Origin: Bryobacterales bacterium
GTDB lineage: Bacteria; Acidobacteriota; Terriglobia; Bryobacterales; Bryobacteraceae
DNA: 36,054 nt
Reading direction: 5' to 3'
NCBI GenBank assembly: GCA_025462945.1
Contig: JAOAPO010000004.1
Span: 1-36,054, forward strand
Positions 1 to 7,729 of the stretch are shown in pieces; the stretch's first letter is position 1; every line of letters begins with the position of its first letter. A program made the position numbers and the translations under genes. The notes beneath the pieces were generated by a model. It saw only the letters and a program-made list of their open reading frames with translations. It was not told where the DNA came from and made no database searches.

Positions 1-184
1 CGAAGGTCGCGGCACCTTTCGCAAGCTCAAAGACACCCCGGGTGACAATCTCACCGATCGAGCCACTGGCGATGTCGTCAGCCGCGACGCCAAATAGTCG
101 GCCGACCAGAACACCGGCGCCGGATACTACCGTATAGGGGGCGGTAACTGTGACCGTTTCGCCCTTGTTGATGAAGTTCAGCAT
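1..184 (-). CDS. DUF2190-type capsid decoration protein (C-terminus cut by window edge)
   Basis: Reading leftwards from an ATG at 184, the 61 visible codons begin MLNFINKGETVTVTAPYTVV and continue with a glycine/alanine-rich stretch (VSGAGVLVGRLFGVA) followed by DDIASGS and a GVFELAK segment. This layout is typical of DUF2190 proteins, small beta-rich proteins found next to major capsid genes in tailed phages and thought to decorate or stabilise the head, in the place of lambda gpD. It lies 66 bp after the protease-capsid fusion gene on the same strand, exactly where a decoration protein is expected. The stop codon and perhaps half of the protein are outside the window. The family assignment is from memory of the pattern; the structural role is inferred from the family and position. 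Confidence 0.85.
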   Translation of the reverse strand, partial: MLNFINKGETVTVTAPYTVVSGAGVLVGRLFGVAADDIASGSIGEIVTRGVFELAKGAATF

Positions 185-250
185 CTCTTGATCTCTCCAG
201 AAGTTGAGGGTTGCAGTTATGGGGCGGGCGAACCCGCCCCACTCAGCCAG

Positions 251-2194
251 TTACACGCCGACGTTTTTGTACATGCCGCGCCAGTCGAGAGCCTTCGCCG
301 CGAAGTCCTCACGCGCCTTCAGTTCCATGCCATCCACCTCGAAGCCCATGCGGGTTTCGAGGTAGACGCCCTCCTGCCCTTCGAGGTAGCAGTACTCGAC
401 GGTGTCGATCTGCGACGGATCAGCGAACAGATACCAGGCCGTTGCGCTGGCGGCATCGAGCCGGGGCTCGCTGATCACGTCCATCGTCCCGTTGTAGGGA
501 TTGAAGTCCGAACCCTTGGTGTAGACGATGGTGGTTGCCGCCACGTACTGCTTCGCGATGGCAGTCAGAGCGACAGGTACGACCAGGTGCTTCGGCTCCA
601 GATTGAGAACGCCGATGCCGCCGAGGCCAGTCTGAAGCCGCATCGCTGACACGCCCACGCCGAGAGAGGCAACAGAGATTGCCGTGCCACTGCCGGTGAG
701 ATTCGCGTGGCTTGCGTGGAACAGAGCGATGGAGTCCGCCATCGCAGCGTTAGCCGTGACAACTCCCCAAACAATGTCCGACTCCATGCGGCGGCCAGCT
801 CGACCCATGCTCTCCGGGATGCGCGTGAACGCCCCCAGATCATCGTCGATCAGGGTTTGGCGGTTGATCGCAAAGATCTTACCGTAGGTTCCGAGCGCGT
901 AGGTTTCCTTCGCATCGGTTGCCTTCGTGTAATCGAACTCTCCGCTGGCGTTGACCTTCGTCAGGGTCGGCACATCGCCGATCTGTGTTCTGCTGATCGT
1001 CTTGAAGTCTGCCGCGGTGCCGCGCTTCGTGAGGGGGAGGAAGGTCTGTGGCTCAGCATCATAGCCGGAGCGCAGGGACTTGTTGGCCACATTCGCGAGG
1101 ATGTTGGCAAAGTCCGTCGTGCCCTGAAAAGCGAGCTCGACCAGCCGATGCTTCGGCATACCCTTCACGGGAATGCCCTTCAGCGTGGCGAGCTCCCGGA
1201 CGATCTCGAGAAGGGCCATGCCCTGGTACTCGCGGCCAGCCTCCAGCTTGAACTTGACCGGATCCCAGCGATGCAGGAGAGCATTCTCCACCTGGGCGCG
1301 CAGGGTTTCGTCCTGATCGCGAGTCACGTTGAGGCTGTGAGCCGATCGCGTGGGATCGGCCTGAGTGATCTCCGCCATCTTGTTCAGGATGGCTGCATTT
1401 GCTGCTTCCACCGTAACGCCGGAGTCGACCAGGTTCTGCCGGAAGGCAGGAGTCAAGGCAGAGAAAGGGGCGCACGCCAGCTGGATGGCCGACACGCGGG
1501 CACGTTCTGCCGCCAATGTTTCTGTGCGGACCGCGTCGAGCCGGGCTTGTTCGTCCGCGCCCGGTGCAGTCTGTTCGTTTAGTTTCACCGTCTTCTCCTC
1601 ATGGGCGGTTGCCCGTTCGATTTGGGGTTCTACACTCTGGTGCGAGAGGAACCCTGCTCCCGCATCCGCCGGAATGGGAACGATGGAGATCTCCATCGGG
1701 CACCAGTCCACCGCCAGAAAACTTTTCATTTCTCCGTCTGGTGCAGTGATGTCCCGGAGCTTTCGAATAGCAGCACCCATCGACACCTTTCGGAGTATCT
1801 TGTTCTTCACGTCCGCACGGACGCCGGCAATATCATCGCGGCCGGAGAAGCGAACAGAGGCCTTGCCCACGCCGTTCTCAATCCGGCCGTTCTCCACCAC
1901 GCCGAGGACGCTCGCCAAGTCATAGCTGCTGTGGTTACCCAGGAGCGGCGCACCGCTGTTCAGCATCGACAGGTCGCAGTGCTCAGGCTCCATCGAGAAG
2001 GTCAGCAGGTACTTTTCTCCGGTCCAGAAATCGCGGCGCTGCACAGCCGCTCCCGTGTAGAAGGCGACTTCAGCCACCAGTTCCTCGTCATCGGGGGCGT
2101 CCTCCGCAGCAAGGCGCGTGATCGGCTGGATCGACGCGGCAAGTAGTTCGAGTTCCGCTGGTTTCTCGGAAGCCTCGGCGGCTTTGTTCTTCAT
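251..2194 (-). CDS. Prohead protease-major capsid protein fusion
   Basis: A 647-residue two-domain head protein. The N-terminal ~200 residues look like an HK97-type prohead protease: a histidine in LLGNHSS (about H88) and a serine in KVSMGA (about S138) match the catalytic pair, followed by a SIVPIPADAGAG segment usual for this family. A charged alanine/glutamate-rich linker (about 200-290, LAAERARVSAIQLA) resembles a scaffolding delta domain. The remainder (about 290-647) reads as an HK97-fold major capsid protein. In most phages these are separate genes; fused protease-capsid proteins are a known variant, so the protein should cut itself to release mature capsid. The ATG overlaps the portal stop (ATGA at 2191-2194), with an AGAGG ribosome site 8 bases upstream, indicating translational coupling. 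Confidence 0.93.
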   Translation of the reverse strand: MKNKAAEASEKPAELELLAASIQPITRLAAEDAPDDEELVAEVAFYTGAAVQRRDFWTGEKYLLTFSMEPEHCDLSMLNSGAPLLGNHSSYDLASVLGVVENGRIENGVGKASVRFSGRDDIAGVRADVKNKILRKVSMGAAIRKLRDITAPDGEMKSFLAVDWCPMEISIVPIPADAGAGFLSHQSVEPQIERATAHEEKTVKLNEQTAPGADEQARLDAVRTETLAAERARVSAIQLACAPFSALTPAFRQNLVDSGVTVEAANAAILNKMAEITQADPTRSAHSLNVTRDQDETLRAQVENALLHRWDPVKFKLEAGREYQGMALLEIVRELATLKGIPVKGMPKHRLVELAFQGTTDFANILANVANKSLRSGYDAEPQTFLPLTKRGTAADFKTISRTQIGDVPTLTKVNASGEFDYTKATDAKETYALGTYGKIFAINRQTLIDDDLGAFTRIPESMGRAGRRMESDIVWGVVTANAAMADSIALFHASHANLTGSGTAISVASLGVGVSAMRLQTGLGGIGVLNLEPKHLVVPVALTAIAKQYVAATTIVYTKGSDFNPYNGTMDVISEPRLDAASATAWYLFADPSQIDTVEYCYLEGQEGVYLETRMGFEVDGMELKAREDFAAKALDWRGMYKNVGV

Positions 2195-3684
2195 TTGGTT
2201 GCCTCTGGTGGTGTCAGTTGAAATGCGCCGCGGTTGCGATCCACGCGGCGAGGATCGATGTCGAGAACAACGCCGGCTGAATCGAAAGCTTTGTTCCGTG
2301 CCGCGATCTGCAGGAGCTGCTTCTCCGGATCGAGGCCCGCTTCAACGCAGGACTGATCCCAGGTCTTGCGACCAACGCGTACATCGAGCAGGTTTGCAGT
2401 GGCGTCCTTCTCGGGGTCGATCGACTGCCACGGGGGAACGGTCCAGCGGCAGCCATAGTTGCGCGACGGAATCCGTCTCGAAACGAAGGCCGCGTCGATG
2501 AACTTGTTCCAGATCGGCCGCAGACCCATGGGTATCAGGGTCTTGGCACGATAAGCTTCCACGTCAGCCCTGAATTCGAGGTTGCCGGCGCGGAAGCTCG
2601 AGTAGTTCACGAGCGAAAGGTCACCGGTCATTTGCTCATACATGACCCCAGCGCCAGCGGCCAGCCGGCGCTCTTGCTTTGTGACGTACTCGCCGTAGCC
2701 GCCGGTCTGGGCCGGGGTCGCCGTCTTGATCGTCTCCCCGGGCTTCAGGTACTCGATCATTCCAGGCTCGACAGTCTCGATCCTTGCGCCGGTGGTCCGG
2801 TCCGTTGTCTCAGCTGCGAGGCCGGGGCCGTCCGGGCCTTCCGCCTGCTCGACAAACACCGACAGGCAGGCTTCGATCTTCTTGCGCATCCGTTCGGCAT
2901 CTTCGTAGCCGTCGAGGTCGTAGGCCGCCAGCATGATGGGCGCAAAACGCGGCACACCACGAACCTGACCCGGGCGGTCCTTCTCGTAGATGTGAGTGAC
3001 CAGCGAAGCCGGAATCTCCTTGCTCGTCCAGCCCGCTCCGGACTTGACGACGTCGCCCGGGTGAAAGGGCCAGAGCCAGTAGCCGCGTCGGACTCCCAGC
3101 TGGTCGAACGTAACGCCGGCGATGTTGGCACCCTGAAACTGATTTGGCCAGAGCTGGCGGGAAGAGTCGATGTAGTCGGGCTCTAATACCTGAACCTGAT
3201 ACGGCACATGAAACCCGTCTTCAGCCCGGCGGTACCGATCGCGAATCACAACCTCGCCAGACTCGCGAATCGTCCGGTCAATCAGTTGCTGGATGCCGAA
3301 GAAATCCAACTGCCCGTCGGCATCGCATTCCAGACACCACTTCTCGAAGGCAGCATCGATCGTGTCATTGAGGGCCTCATTGCCCGTGTCAGCCTCGGGA
3401 CGAATACCAGCCCCGACCGTGTTCGCAACCAGGACCCGGAGAGCCTTGCTGACCAGAGGGTTGTTGCGGACCAGATCCCGGCTTCGCGCACGAAGGTAGG
3501 CGAGATCCGGCCCAATCTCGGCATTGGCCGACCCGCCAGTCGCCATCCAGTTGGCCGTTCGGCGGCCTCGCTGAGCTCCTTCGTACCTCAGAAGCCCCTC
3601 AGTCGCGGCCCGAGCGCGGATCCGCCGCAACCCGGCTTGCGGGTCGAGGAACGTTACCGCTTTGTCTATCCAGTTGGGCTGCAT
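2191..3684 (-). CDS. Phage portal protein (lambda gpB family)
   Basis: A 497-residue portal protein, close in length to lambda gpB (533). It forms the ring at one head vertex through which DNA enters and leaves and to which the terminase docks. Family features seen: N-terminal GGSANAEIG followed by LAYLRARSRDLVRNNPLVSKAL, the segment VLVANTVGAGIRPEAD, QVLEPDYID, and the C-terminal FRAGNLEFRADVEAYRAKT and PIWNKFIDAAF regions, all usual for lambda-type portals. It starts immediately after the stop of the gpW-like gene (TAAATG) and overlaps the capsid fusion by four bases, so gpW-like, portal and capsid genes form one transcription and translation unit. No truncation is evident. Confidence 0.96.
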   Translation of the reverse strand: MQPNWIDKAVTFLDPQAGLRRIRARAATEGLLRYEGAQRGRRTANWMATGGSANAEIGPDLAYLRARSRDLVRNNPLVSKALRVLVANTVGAGIRPEADTGNEALNDTIDAAFEKWCLECDADGQLDFFGIQQLIDRTIRESGEVVIRDRYRRAEDGFHVPYQVQVLEPDYIDSSRQLWPNQFQGANIAGVTFDQLGVRRGYWLWPFHPGDVVKSGAGWTSKEIPASLVTHIYEKDRPGQVRGVPRFAPIMLAAYDLDGYEDAERMRKKIEACLSVFVEQAEGPDGPGLAAETTDRTTGARIETVEPGMIEYLKPGETIKTATPAQTGGYGEYVTKQERRLAAGAGVMYEQMTGDLSLVNYSSFRAGNLEFRADVEAYRAKTLIPMGLRPIWNKFIDAAFVSRRIPSRNYGCRWTVPPWQSIDPEKDATANLLDVRVGRKTWDQSCVEAGLDPEKQLLQIAARNKAFDSAGVVLDIDPRRVDRNRGAFQLTPPEATK

Positions 3685-3927
3685 TTAGGAGTTGGTGTAG
3701 TACGGGTCGACTGTGGTGCGAGTCGGCAATGAGGAGTCTTTCGTAAAGCCCGTCAGGCTGTGACGCGAGCGCCGGGACTGACCCAAGTCCGCTTTCATGG
3801 AGTCAATGGTCCGGTCCATATCCTGCAGCGACCGGAATTCAGTTTTCTTGCCGTCGAACTCCACAATCCGGGCACCGGTGTTGCGGATTCGAATGAGGTT
3901 GTCGAGTTCTGCCTGTGTAGTCGCCAT
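3685..3927 (-). CDS. gpW-like head-tail joining (neck) protein
   Basis: An 80-residue protein placed between the large terminase and portal genes, the same slot as lambda gene W (68 residues). It begins MATTQAELDNLIRIRNTGAR, then has a two-strand segment (ARIVEFDGKKTEFRSLQDM) and a short helix (DRTIDSMKADLG), matching the helix-beta hairpin-helix layout of gpW. gpW joins the completed head, sitting below the portal ring before the tail attaches. The ATG at 3927 lies three bases beyond the terminase stop, so the ribosome binding region is inside the end of the terminase gene. Identification rests on size, order and secondary-structure feel; direct sequence similarity is modest. Confidence 0.8.
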   Translation of the reverse strand: MATTQAELDNLIRIRNTGARIVEFDGKKTEFRSLQDMDRTIDSMKADLGQSRRSRHSLTGFTKDSSLPTRTTVDPYYTNS

Positions 3928-3930
3928 AAC

Positions 3931-5859
3931 CTAGCCCTTCAACCAACCCTTTCGGCGTTCGATCCACTGACCCTCGGCGGGCTTCACGGACGCAACTGGC
4001 TCCGGAGGAGTGATGCGGGCCAGAGCAAGACGCTCAAGGCTTTCGACTTCCTGATTCAGGCGGAGCCCGCCAGCGACCAGTCCCTGCAGCGCCGCGTAGC
4101 TACCACCGCGGCAGTCGAGGATCTCGTTACGCGCTCCGGCCGTCTTCTTCCGCCATTCAAACTTTGCGATCGGCCCGGTGTAGTTTGGGATCCGGATTTC
4201 CGATGTCAGCTGATCGAAGTAGTTGCGGTCATTGTGACCCTTCGAGAAATGCAGGAAGCCGGGCCCGGGGTCGGCCAGGCGAAGCCGAGCGTAGATGTTC
4301 TCTTTGATCGAGTCAACGCCGATGGTGAAGATCGGGGATTTCGTTGCCTTCGTCCGGCCGGGCTTCTTTGGCCAGATTGGATGCCGGCCCGATCTGCCGA
4401 TGGTCGCCCAGATCCGGCGAGTGAATCGGTCTCCGCACCACTTGGCGGCGATGTGAGTGTTGTAGCCGGCATCGACGCACATTGCGGCGACTCGCAGGGG
4501 AATCCCCAGCTCGCTCAGATACTCGCTGCCGAGCCAGTTGTCCAGTTGCTCCCAGGGTGAGGGATGATCGGAGTCAATCCCCACGGATCGCGACGTGTCG
4601 CCCAGGAATACGCGGTGCTCGATGGACCAGCTTTCTTCTTCTTTGCCCCAGCCGACCAGCTCAAGCTCAATCCGGTTCGCCTGCACGTCGGCACCGGCAG
4701 TAAGCACCGCGACCTGCCGCGGGATCTCCGGACCGTACGACTCACAGCGAGCGAGCAACTCATTCGCATCGGCTTTCGCCTCCGCCGGGTCTTTCCACGG
4801 GAGGCCAAGCTTCAGGTTCCAGAACGTCTTTCGCTTGATGGGGTCCGCATGGTCTGCATCCCACGCCGCGGCAAGGTTCGACCAGTTGTTGCCAGGCCAG
4901 CCGTGCGGATAGTAGAGCGCGTTGATCTGGTAGGAGCGGATCTTCCCGCCACCCACCCCGGGAGCCTGTGGCACCCACTCGCCACGCGAAAGGGCCTCGA
5001 TCTTGCGCCACTCTTCGAACTCATCGCCGCAGTACTCACACTGATAGCGGACCTGATCGGGAGAGCCCTTCGGCCAGCGCAGACCGCCGGGCCTGCCCTG
5101 CTTCACCCGGTCTGAACCGAAGATCAGGGCCTGCTCGCGGCCACACAACGGGCACGGCACCATGTAGAGGCGCTGGTCGCCCTTGACGTGCCACTTCGAT
5201 ATCTCGCACATCCCGTCGAGCGTTGGCGTCGACACGAGGCCGATCTTTCGCCCGCGAAAGGAACCCGTGCGCTGAATGACCAGGTCAACGGGGCTGCCCT
5301 CGTGGTCCAGGTCCAGCGGATAGCCGTTGATCTCATCGCATAAAGCGTACTTCGACGGGAAGGAACGCAGATCGGGCCCGGAGTTTGCACCCGTGATCAG
5401 GAGCTGGCAGCCATGAAACTCTTTCATGGTGGTTGTGTTCGACGCCTCGCGCGATCGCGGCTTTGCCACGGCTTCTCGCAACACGGGGCAGATCTCGATC
5501 ATGGGATCAAGCCGGGTCCGAACGAATTTCTTTGCCGTACCCGTTGTCGGCAGAACGAGCATGGCCCCCGCCGGATAGCGGTCCATGATGCAGCCGAGGA
5601 CATTCAGCAGAACTTCAGTGCCGGCACCCTGAGCGGCCTTCATCAGCACGATGATCTCGACCGGAGACATCGGCGAGAAGTTATTCATCAGCTCCCGGGT
5701 GTAAGGCACGACGTCAGTACGCCACGGGCCTTTACGGGCACTGGCGCTGCCCATCATGCGCTTGGCATCAGCCCAGTCCGACACCAGAACCTCCGGCGCC
5801 GGCCGGAAGCCTTTCACGAAGGCCTGACTAAGCTGCCACTCTGCTTGTGTCGATTGCAT
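3931..5859 (-). CDS. Phage terminase large subunit (lambda gpA family)
   Basis: A 642-residue packaging ATPase and nuclease. The reading frame is open further upstream, but the upstream part is a low-quality shadow of the small subunit, so I take the ATG at 5859 (MQSTQAEWQLSQAF), overlapping the small-subunit gene by 32 bases. The nucleotide-binding loop is VLMKAAQGAGTE (about 71-82): the lysine sits at the front of the loop (K74) as in lambda gpA, not before the threonine. CDEING is the likely Walker B region. A CPLC...CEYC four-cysteine knuckle in the middle and the C-terminal AGADVQANRIELELVGWG nuclease segment with its aspartate are typical of the gpA (GpA_ATPase/nuclease) family. It pumps DNA into the prohead and cuts the concatemer. 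Confidence 0.95.
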   Translation of the reverse strand: MQSTQAEWQLSQAFVKGFRPAPEVLVSDWADAKRMMGSASARKGPWRTDVVPYTRELMNNFSPMSPVEIIVLMKAAQGAGTEVLLNVLGCIMDRYPAGAMLVLPTTGTAKKFVRTRLDPMIEICPVLREAVAKPRSREASNTTTMKEFHGCQLLITGANSGPDLRSFPSKYALCDEINGYPLDLDHEGSPVDLVIQRTGSFRGRKIGLVSTPTLDGMCEISKWHVKGDQRLYMVPCPLCGREQALIFGSDRVKQGRPGGLRWPKGSPDQVRYQCEYCGDEFEEWRKIEALSRGEWVPQAPGVGGGKIRSYQINALYYPHGWPGNNWSNLAAAWDADHADPIKRKTFWNLKLGLPWKDPAEAKADANELLARCESYGPEIPRQVAVLTAGADVQANRIELELVGWGKEEESWSIEHRVFLGDTSRSVGIDSDHPSPWEQLDNWLGSEYLSELGIPLRVAAMCVDAGYNTHIAAKWCGDRFTRRIWATIGRSGRHPIWPKKPGRTKATKSPIFTIGVDSIKENIYARLRLADPGPGFLHFSKGHNDRNYFDQLTSEIRIPNYTGPIAKFEWRKKTAGARNEILDCRGGSYAALQGLVAGGLRLNQEVESLERLALARITPPEPVASVKPAEGQWIERRKGWLKG

Positions 5860-6424
5860 CGTTATTGCCGTTAAGAAGAGCAGGAAACTTAGCCGCGATT
5901 TCCCTGCAAACACGTTCGTCCATCGCGGCGAGAACAGTTGCGATGATTCGCTCGATCTCATCGATGTTCTTGCCCATGAGCTGGGGCGCAAGCTCGTCTG
6001 GCAGGGCTTCGCGAGCAGCTCCGTAGATCTTCCCGATCTGCGCGAAGACACCGACAGTTTCAGCACGGTTAAGAAGCTCGCCAGATGCGATCGCATTCTC
6101 GCGGCGGAGCCTCGCAAGTTTTTCGAGCTCGGCGAGCCGCTGAATCTTGGCTGTTGAGAACCGGGATTCATCGTGGCCATCGTCATCGAACAGAGACAGC
6201 AGCGGCGGAGGCTCAAGCGCCGCAGGTTCAGCGGCAACAGGGCGACTCCCAGCTCCGCGAGCTTGCTGATGGATGTTGACGTTTTCATTCCAGGCCGCTT
6301 TAACTTTGTCGAGATCGAACCCACCGTCGGGTTCCCGCTTGATCCGGCCCCTTTCGGCCGCTTTGTTGACCGCCGTGTGCGAAACACCGAGATGTTCCGC
6401 AACCGCCCGCGCGCTCAAATTCAT
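5828..6424 (-). CDS. Terminase small subunit (Nu1-like)
   Basis: A 198-residue protein whose first 30 residues form a clear helix-turn-helix (LSARAVAEHLGVSHTAVNKA), followed by a short wing-like segment (GGFDLDKVKAAWNEN), as in lambda Nu1. The middle is proline/alanine-rich, then a long charged helix (AKIQRLAELEKLARLRRENA) and a C-terminal helical region suited to contact with the large subunit. It recognises the packaging start site on phage DNA and recruits the large terminase. Length is near that of Nu1 (181). It overlaps the start of the large subunit by 32 bases. The start at 6424 is supported by the HTH beginning at once after the methionine, though the ribosome site is weak. Confidence 0.88.
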   Translation of the reverse strand: MNLSARAVAEHLGVSHTAVNKAAERGRIKREPDGGFDLDKVKAAWNENVNIHQQARGAGSRPVAAEPAALEPPPLLSLFDDDGHDESRFSTAKIQRLAELEKLARLRRENAIASGELLNRAETVGVFAQIGKIYGAAREALPDELAPQLMGKNIDEIERIIATVLAAMDERVCREIAAKFPALLNGNNDAIDTSRVAA

Positions 6425-6561
6425 GGTGGAAACTCACACGGAACCACATAAACCCCAATGGAAACCCCGGATTCCGTGTACCCAGATCCGCGCATGTGCG
6501 ATGGATCTACCCGTGCTGGTCAGACATGCCGGAAGGACCCGAAAACGTGGGGAGGGGCTGG

Positions 6562-6831
6562 TTAGCCGCACGGCGGCCCGTCATCCCATGCAACCTCGGA
6601 GCCCCGTCTCGGCAGCCGGCCGTCAACGGCACCCGATAGCGTTTCAGCCACGCACTGACGCAAGCCAAGGCAGCGTTCGTGAAGTCGCTCAATGGCCTGA
6701 TCCGCCTCGGAGGCATCAATCGCTATCCGAACAGTTAGGGCCTCAGTCGAGGGCGCGACGAACGGGTCAATCAGATCCGCTACCTTGCGAAGCGAACGAG
6801 CCGTACGCTGTCTTAGTGACTGGTTGTTCAT
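6562..6831 (-). CDS. Small phage protein of unknown function
   Basis: An 89-residue protein (MNNQSLRQRTARSLRKVADL at its start). I place the start at the ATG at 6831 instead of the in-frame TTG at 6846: the ATG overlaps the stop of the upstream gene (ATGA, 6828-6831) and has a GGAG motif nine bases ahead. The sequence has an arginine-rich N-terminus, a hydrophobic strand (ALTVRIAIDASEADQAIERL) and a short helix with two cysteines (ERCLGLRQC). Similar D-x-S-E-A-(D/E)-x-A-I-E-R-L segments occur in many small phage proteins, but I cannot assign a function. It lies 137 bp before the small terminase gene, as is common for small morphogenesis or packaging-associated genes. Confidence 0.62.
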   Translation of the reverse strand: MNNQSLRQRTARSLRKVADLIDPFVAPSTEALTVRIAIDASEADQAIERLHERCLGLRQCVAETLSGAVDGRLPRRGSEVAWDDGPPCG

Positions 6832-7211
6832 TCTGATTGGCTCCAAAGTTTGCAGACGTCTGCACGGGCGGACGCCTTGATCGAGCCCGGCCTCGGGAAC
6901 TGAACGTTACGAAACGGGGGATGCGTGGCATCGGCGCGCTGGTCTGCGCCGTTCCAATAGACCTGACCGCCTCGCCGGGCCGCTATGAGCTTGTCGTCGG
7001 CGATTCGAATCAACTCATGAGCGAAAGCGGTACGTCCGACCGCACACCCGTGAACGTGTCGCACCATGACCAGCTTGCCCTCGCGTTCAACCGCAACGCC
7101 TCGACCTACCAGACGCGCCGCACTCTTGCGAGTGGTGTAGCGAGCTCCACCGTCAACGGGGTTTGCGATCTGGATAACATCGGCGCGGACGCGCTCTCTG
7201 TTGGGCGACAT
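6828..7211 (-). CDS. Hypothetical phage protein
   Basis: A 127-residue reading (start MSPNRERVRADVIQIANPVD). A longer open frame exists upstream to about 7400 but its extra part has no protein-like character and crosses the repeat-bearing gap, so the ATG at 7211 is preferred. The N-terminal half, with IANPVDGGARYTTRKSAARL followed by a GRGVAVEREGKLVMV strand, looks like the small beta-rich proteins often encoded near phage terminases; the C-terminal half is less structured and ends SARADVCKLWSQSE. Its stop overlaps the next start (ATGA), which supports the frame. An opposite-strand open frame over the same bases is rejected. No function can be named. It is the first gene after the repeat cluster and so heads the head-gene operon. 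Confidence 0.6.
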   Translation of the reverse strand: MSPNRERVRADVIQIANPVDGGARYTTRKSAARLVGRGVAVEREGKLVMVRHVHGCAVGRTAFAHELIRIADDKLIAARRGGQVYWNGADQRADATHPPFRNVQFPRPGSIKASARADVCKLWSQSE

Positions 7212-7729
7212 AAGGGTTTGGACACACGACCGGCGCAACTGAATGCTCCGACCGTTACGGGATCTCAAACGGGTATTCCCGTGAGAATGGAAGTACGTGT
7301 GCCTAACTTTGTCGCAGAGAAGAGGGACTACAGTTTTGTGGGCAGCTTCAGTGAGCCGCCCTATCGATCTGACGTTAGCATCCGGCCAATGGACTGTCAA
7401 ACACTTTTCTCATGAAATGTTTGTTGTGACAACGTGACGACCTGTGACGTCACAAACGACAAAACAAAATCTTCACCCATATGCGCGCTATAGAAAGTCT
7501 TAAGAAACGACGTCACAGTTGTCACTAGTAATAGAATCTTTCACTTACAATTCCTGTTTTTATGGTGTTATTGATGCTAAGTTCTTTCGGCTGAGAGGGC
7601 TACGGCGTGTGACAGCCAATGTGACAAGGTTGTGACAACTGTGACGCCCAAATAGCGCAAACCACCAGACGCACTTAGGGCGGGCTATCGGCGGAGTGAC
7701 CTACCTTCGCCGATGCCCGCCTTGGTGAG
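7212..7729. other. 518-bp gap between replication and head modules
   Basis: No convincing gene is seen. The right half (about 7400-7720) is much richer in A and T than its surroundings and holds the repeat cluster annotated separately. The left part (7212-7400) is only the open upstream extension of the neighbouring gene. All flanking genes run leftwards, so the gap is downstream of the primase-helicase gene and upstream of the head operon. It is therefore the natural place for the promoter of the late genes, a replication origin, or both. Confidence 0.7.
7423..7646. repeat. Cluster of GTGAC-core direct and inverted repeats (candidate iterons or operators)
   Basis: A composite element GTGACAAC(T)GTGACG occurs three times: 7426-7439 (plus orientation, lacking the T), 7511-7525 (inverted; a perfect 15-base reverse complement of the third copy) and 7632-7646 (plus). 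GTTGTGACAAC, itself a 5-1-5 palindrome, occurs at 7423-7433 and again at 7629-7639. TGTGACGTCACA at 7443-7454 is a perfect 12-base palindrome. Further TGTGAC units lie at 7608-7613 and 7620-7625, so the last four units start at 7608, 7620, 7631 and 7640. Repeats like these next to a primase-helicase gene suggest initiator or replication-protein binding sites; regulator operators for the head operon are the alternative. Confidence 0.8.

Noticed and set aside
6832-7211. A defence system or toxin-antitoxin pair in the two small coupled genes before the terminase
   Set aside because: Two small coupled genes invite this reading, but neither product shows toxin or antitoxin motifs, and their place just ahead of the terminase is usual for small packaging-associated genes.
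6837-7415. 192-residue open frame on the plus strand
   Set aside because: It overlaps completely with the minus-strand gene, which has ATGA coupling to its neighbour and runs in the direction of all prophage genes. The plus-strand product has no recognisable motif.
7443-7454. CRP-like site reading of TGTGACGTCACA
   Set aside because: A CRP site needs TGTGA-N6-TCACA; here the half sites are two bases apart, and the unit belongs to the local GTGAC repeat family.
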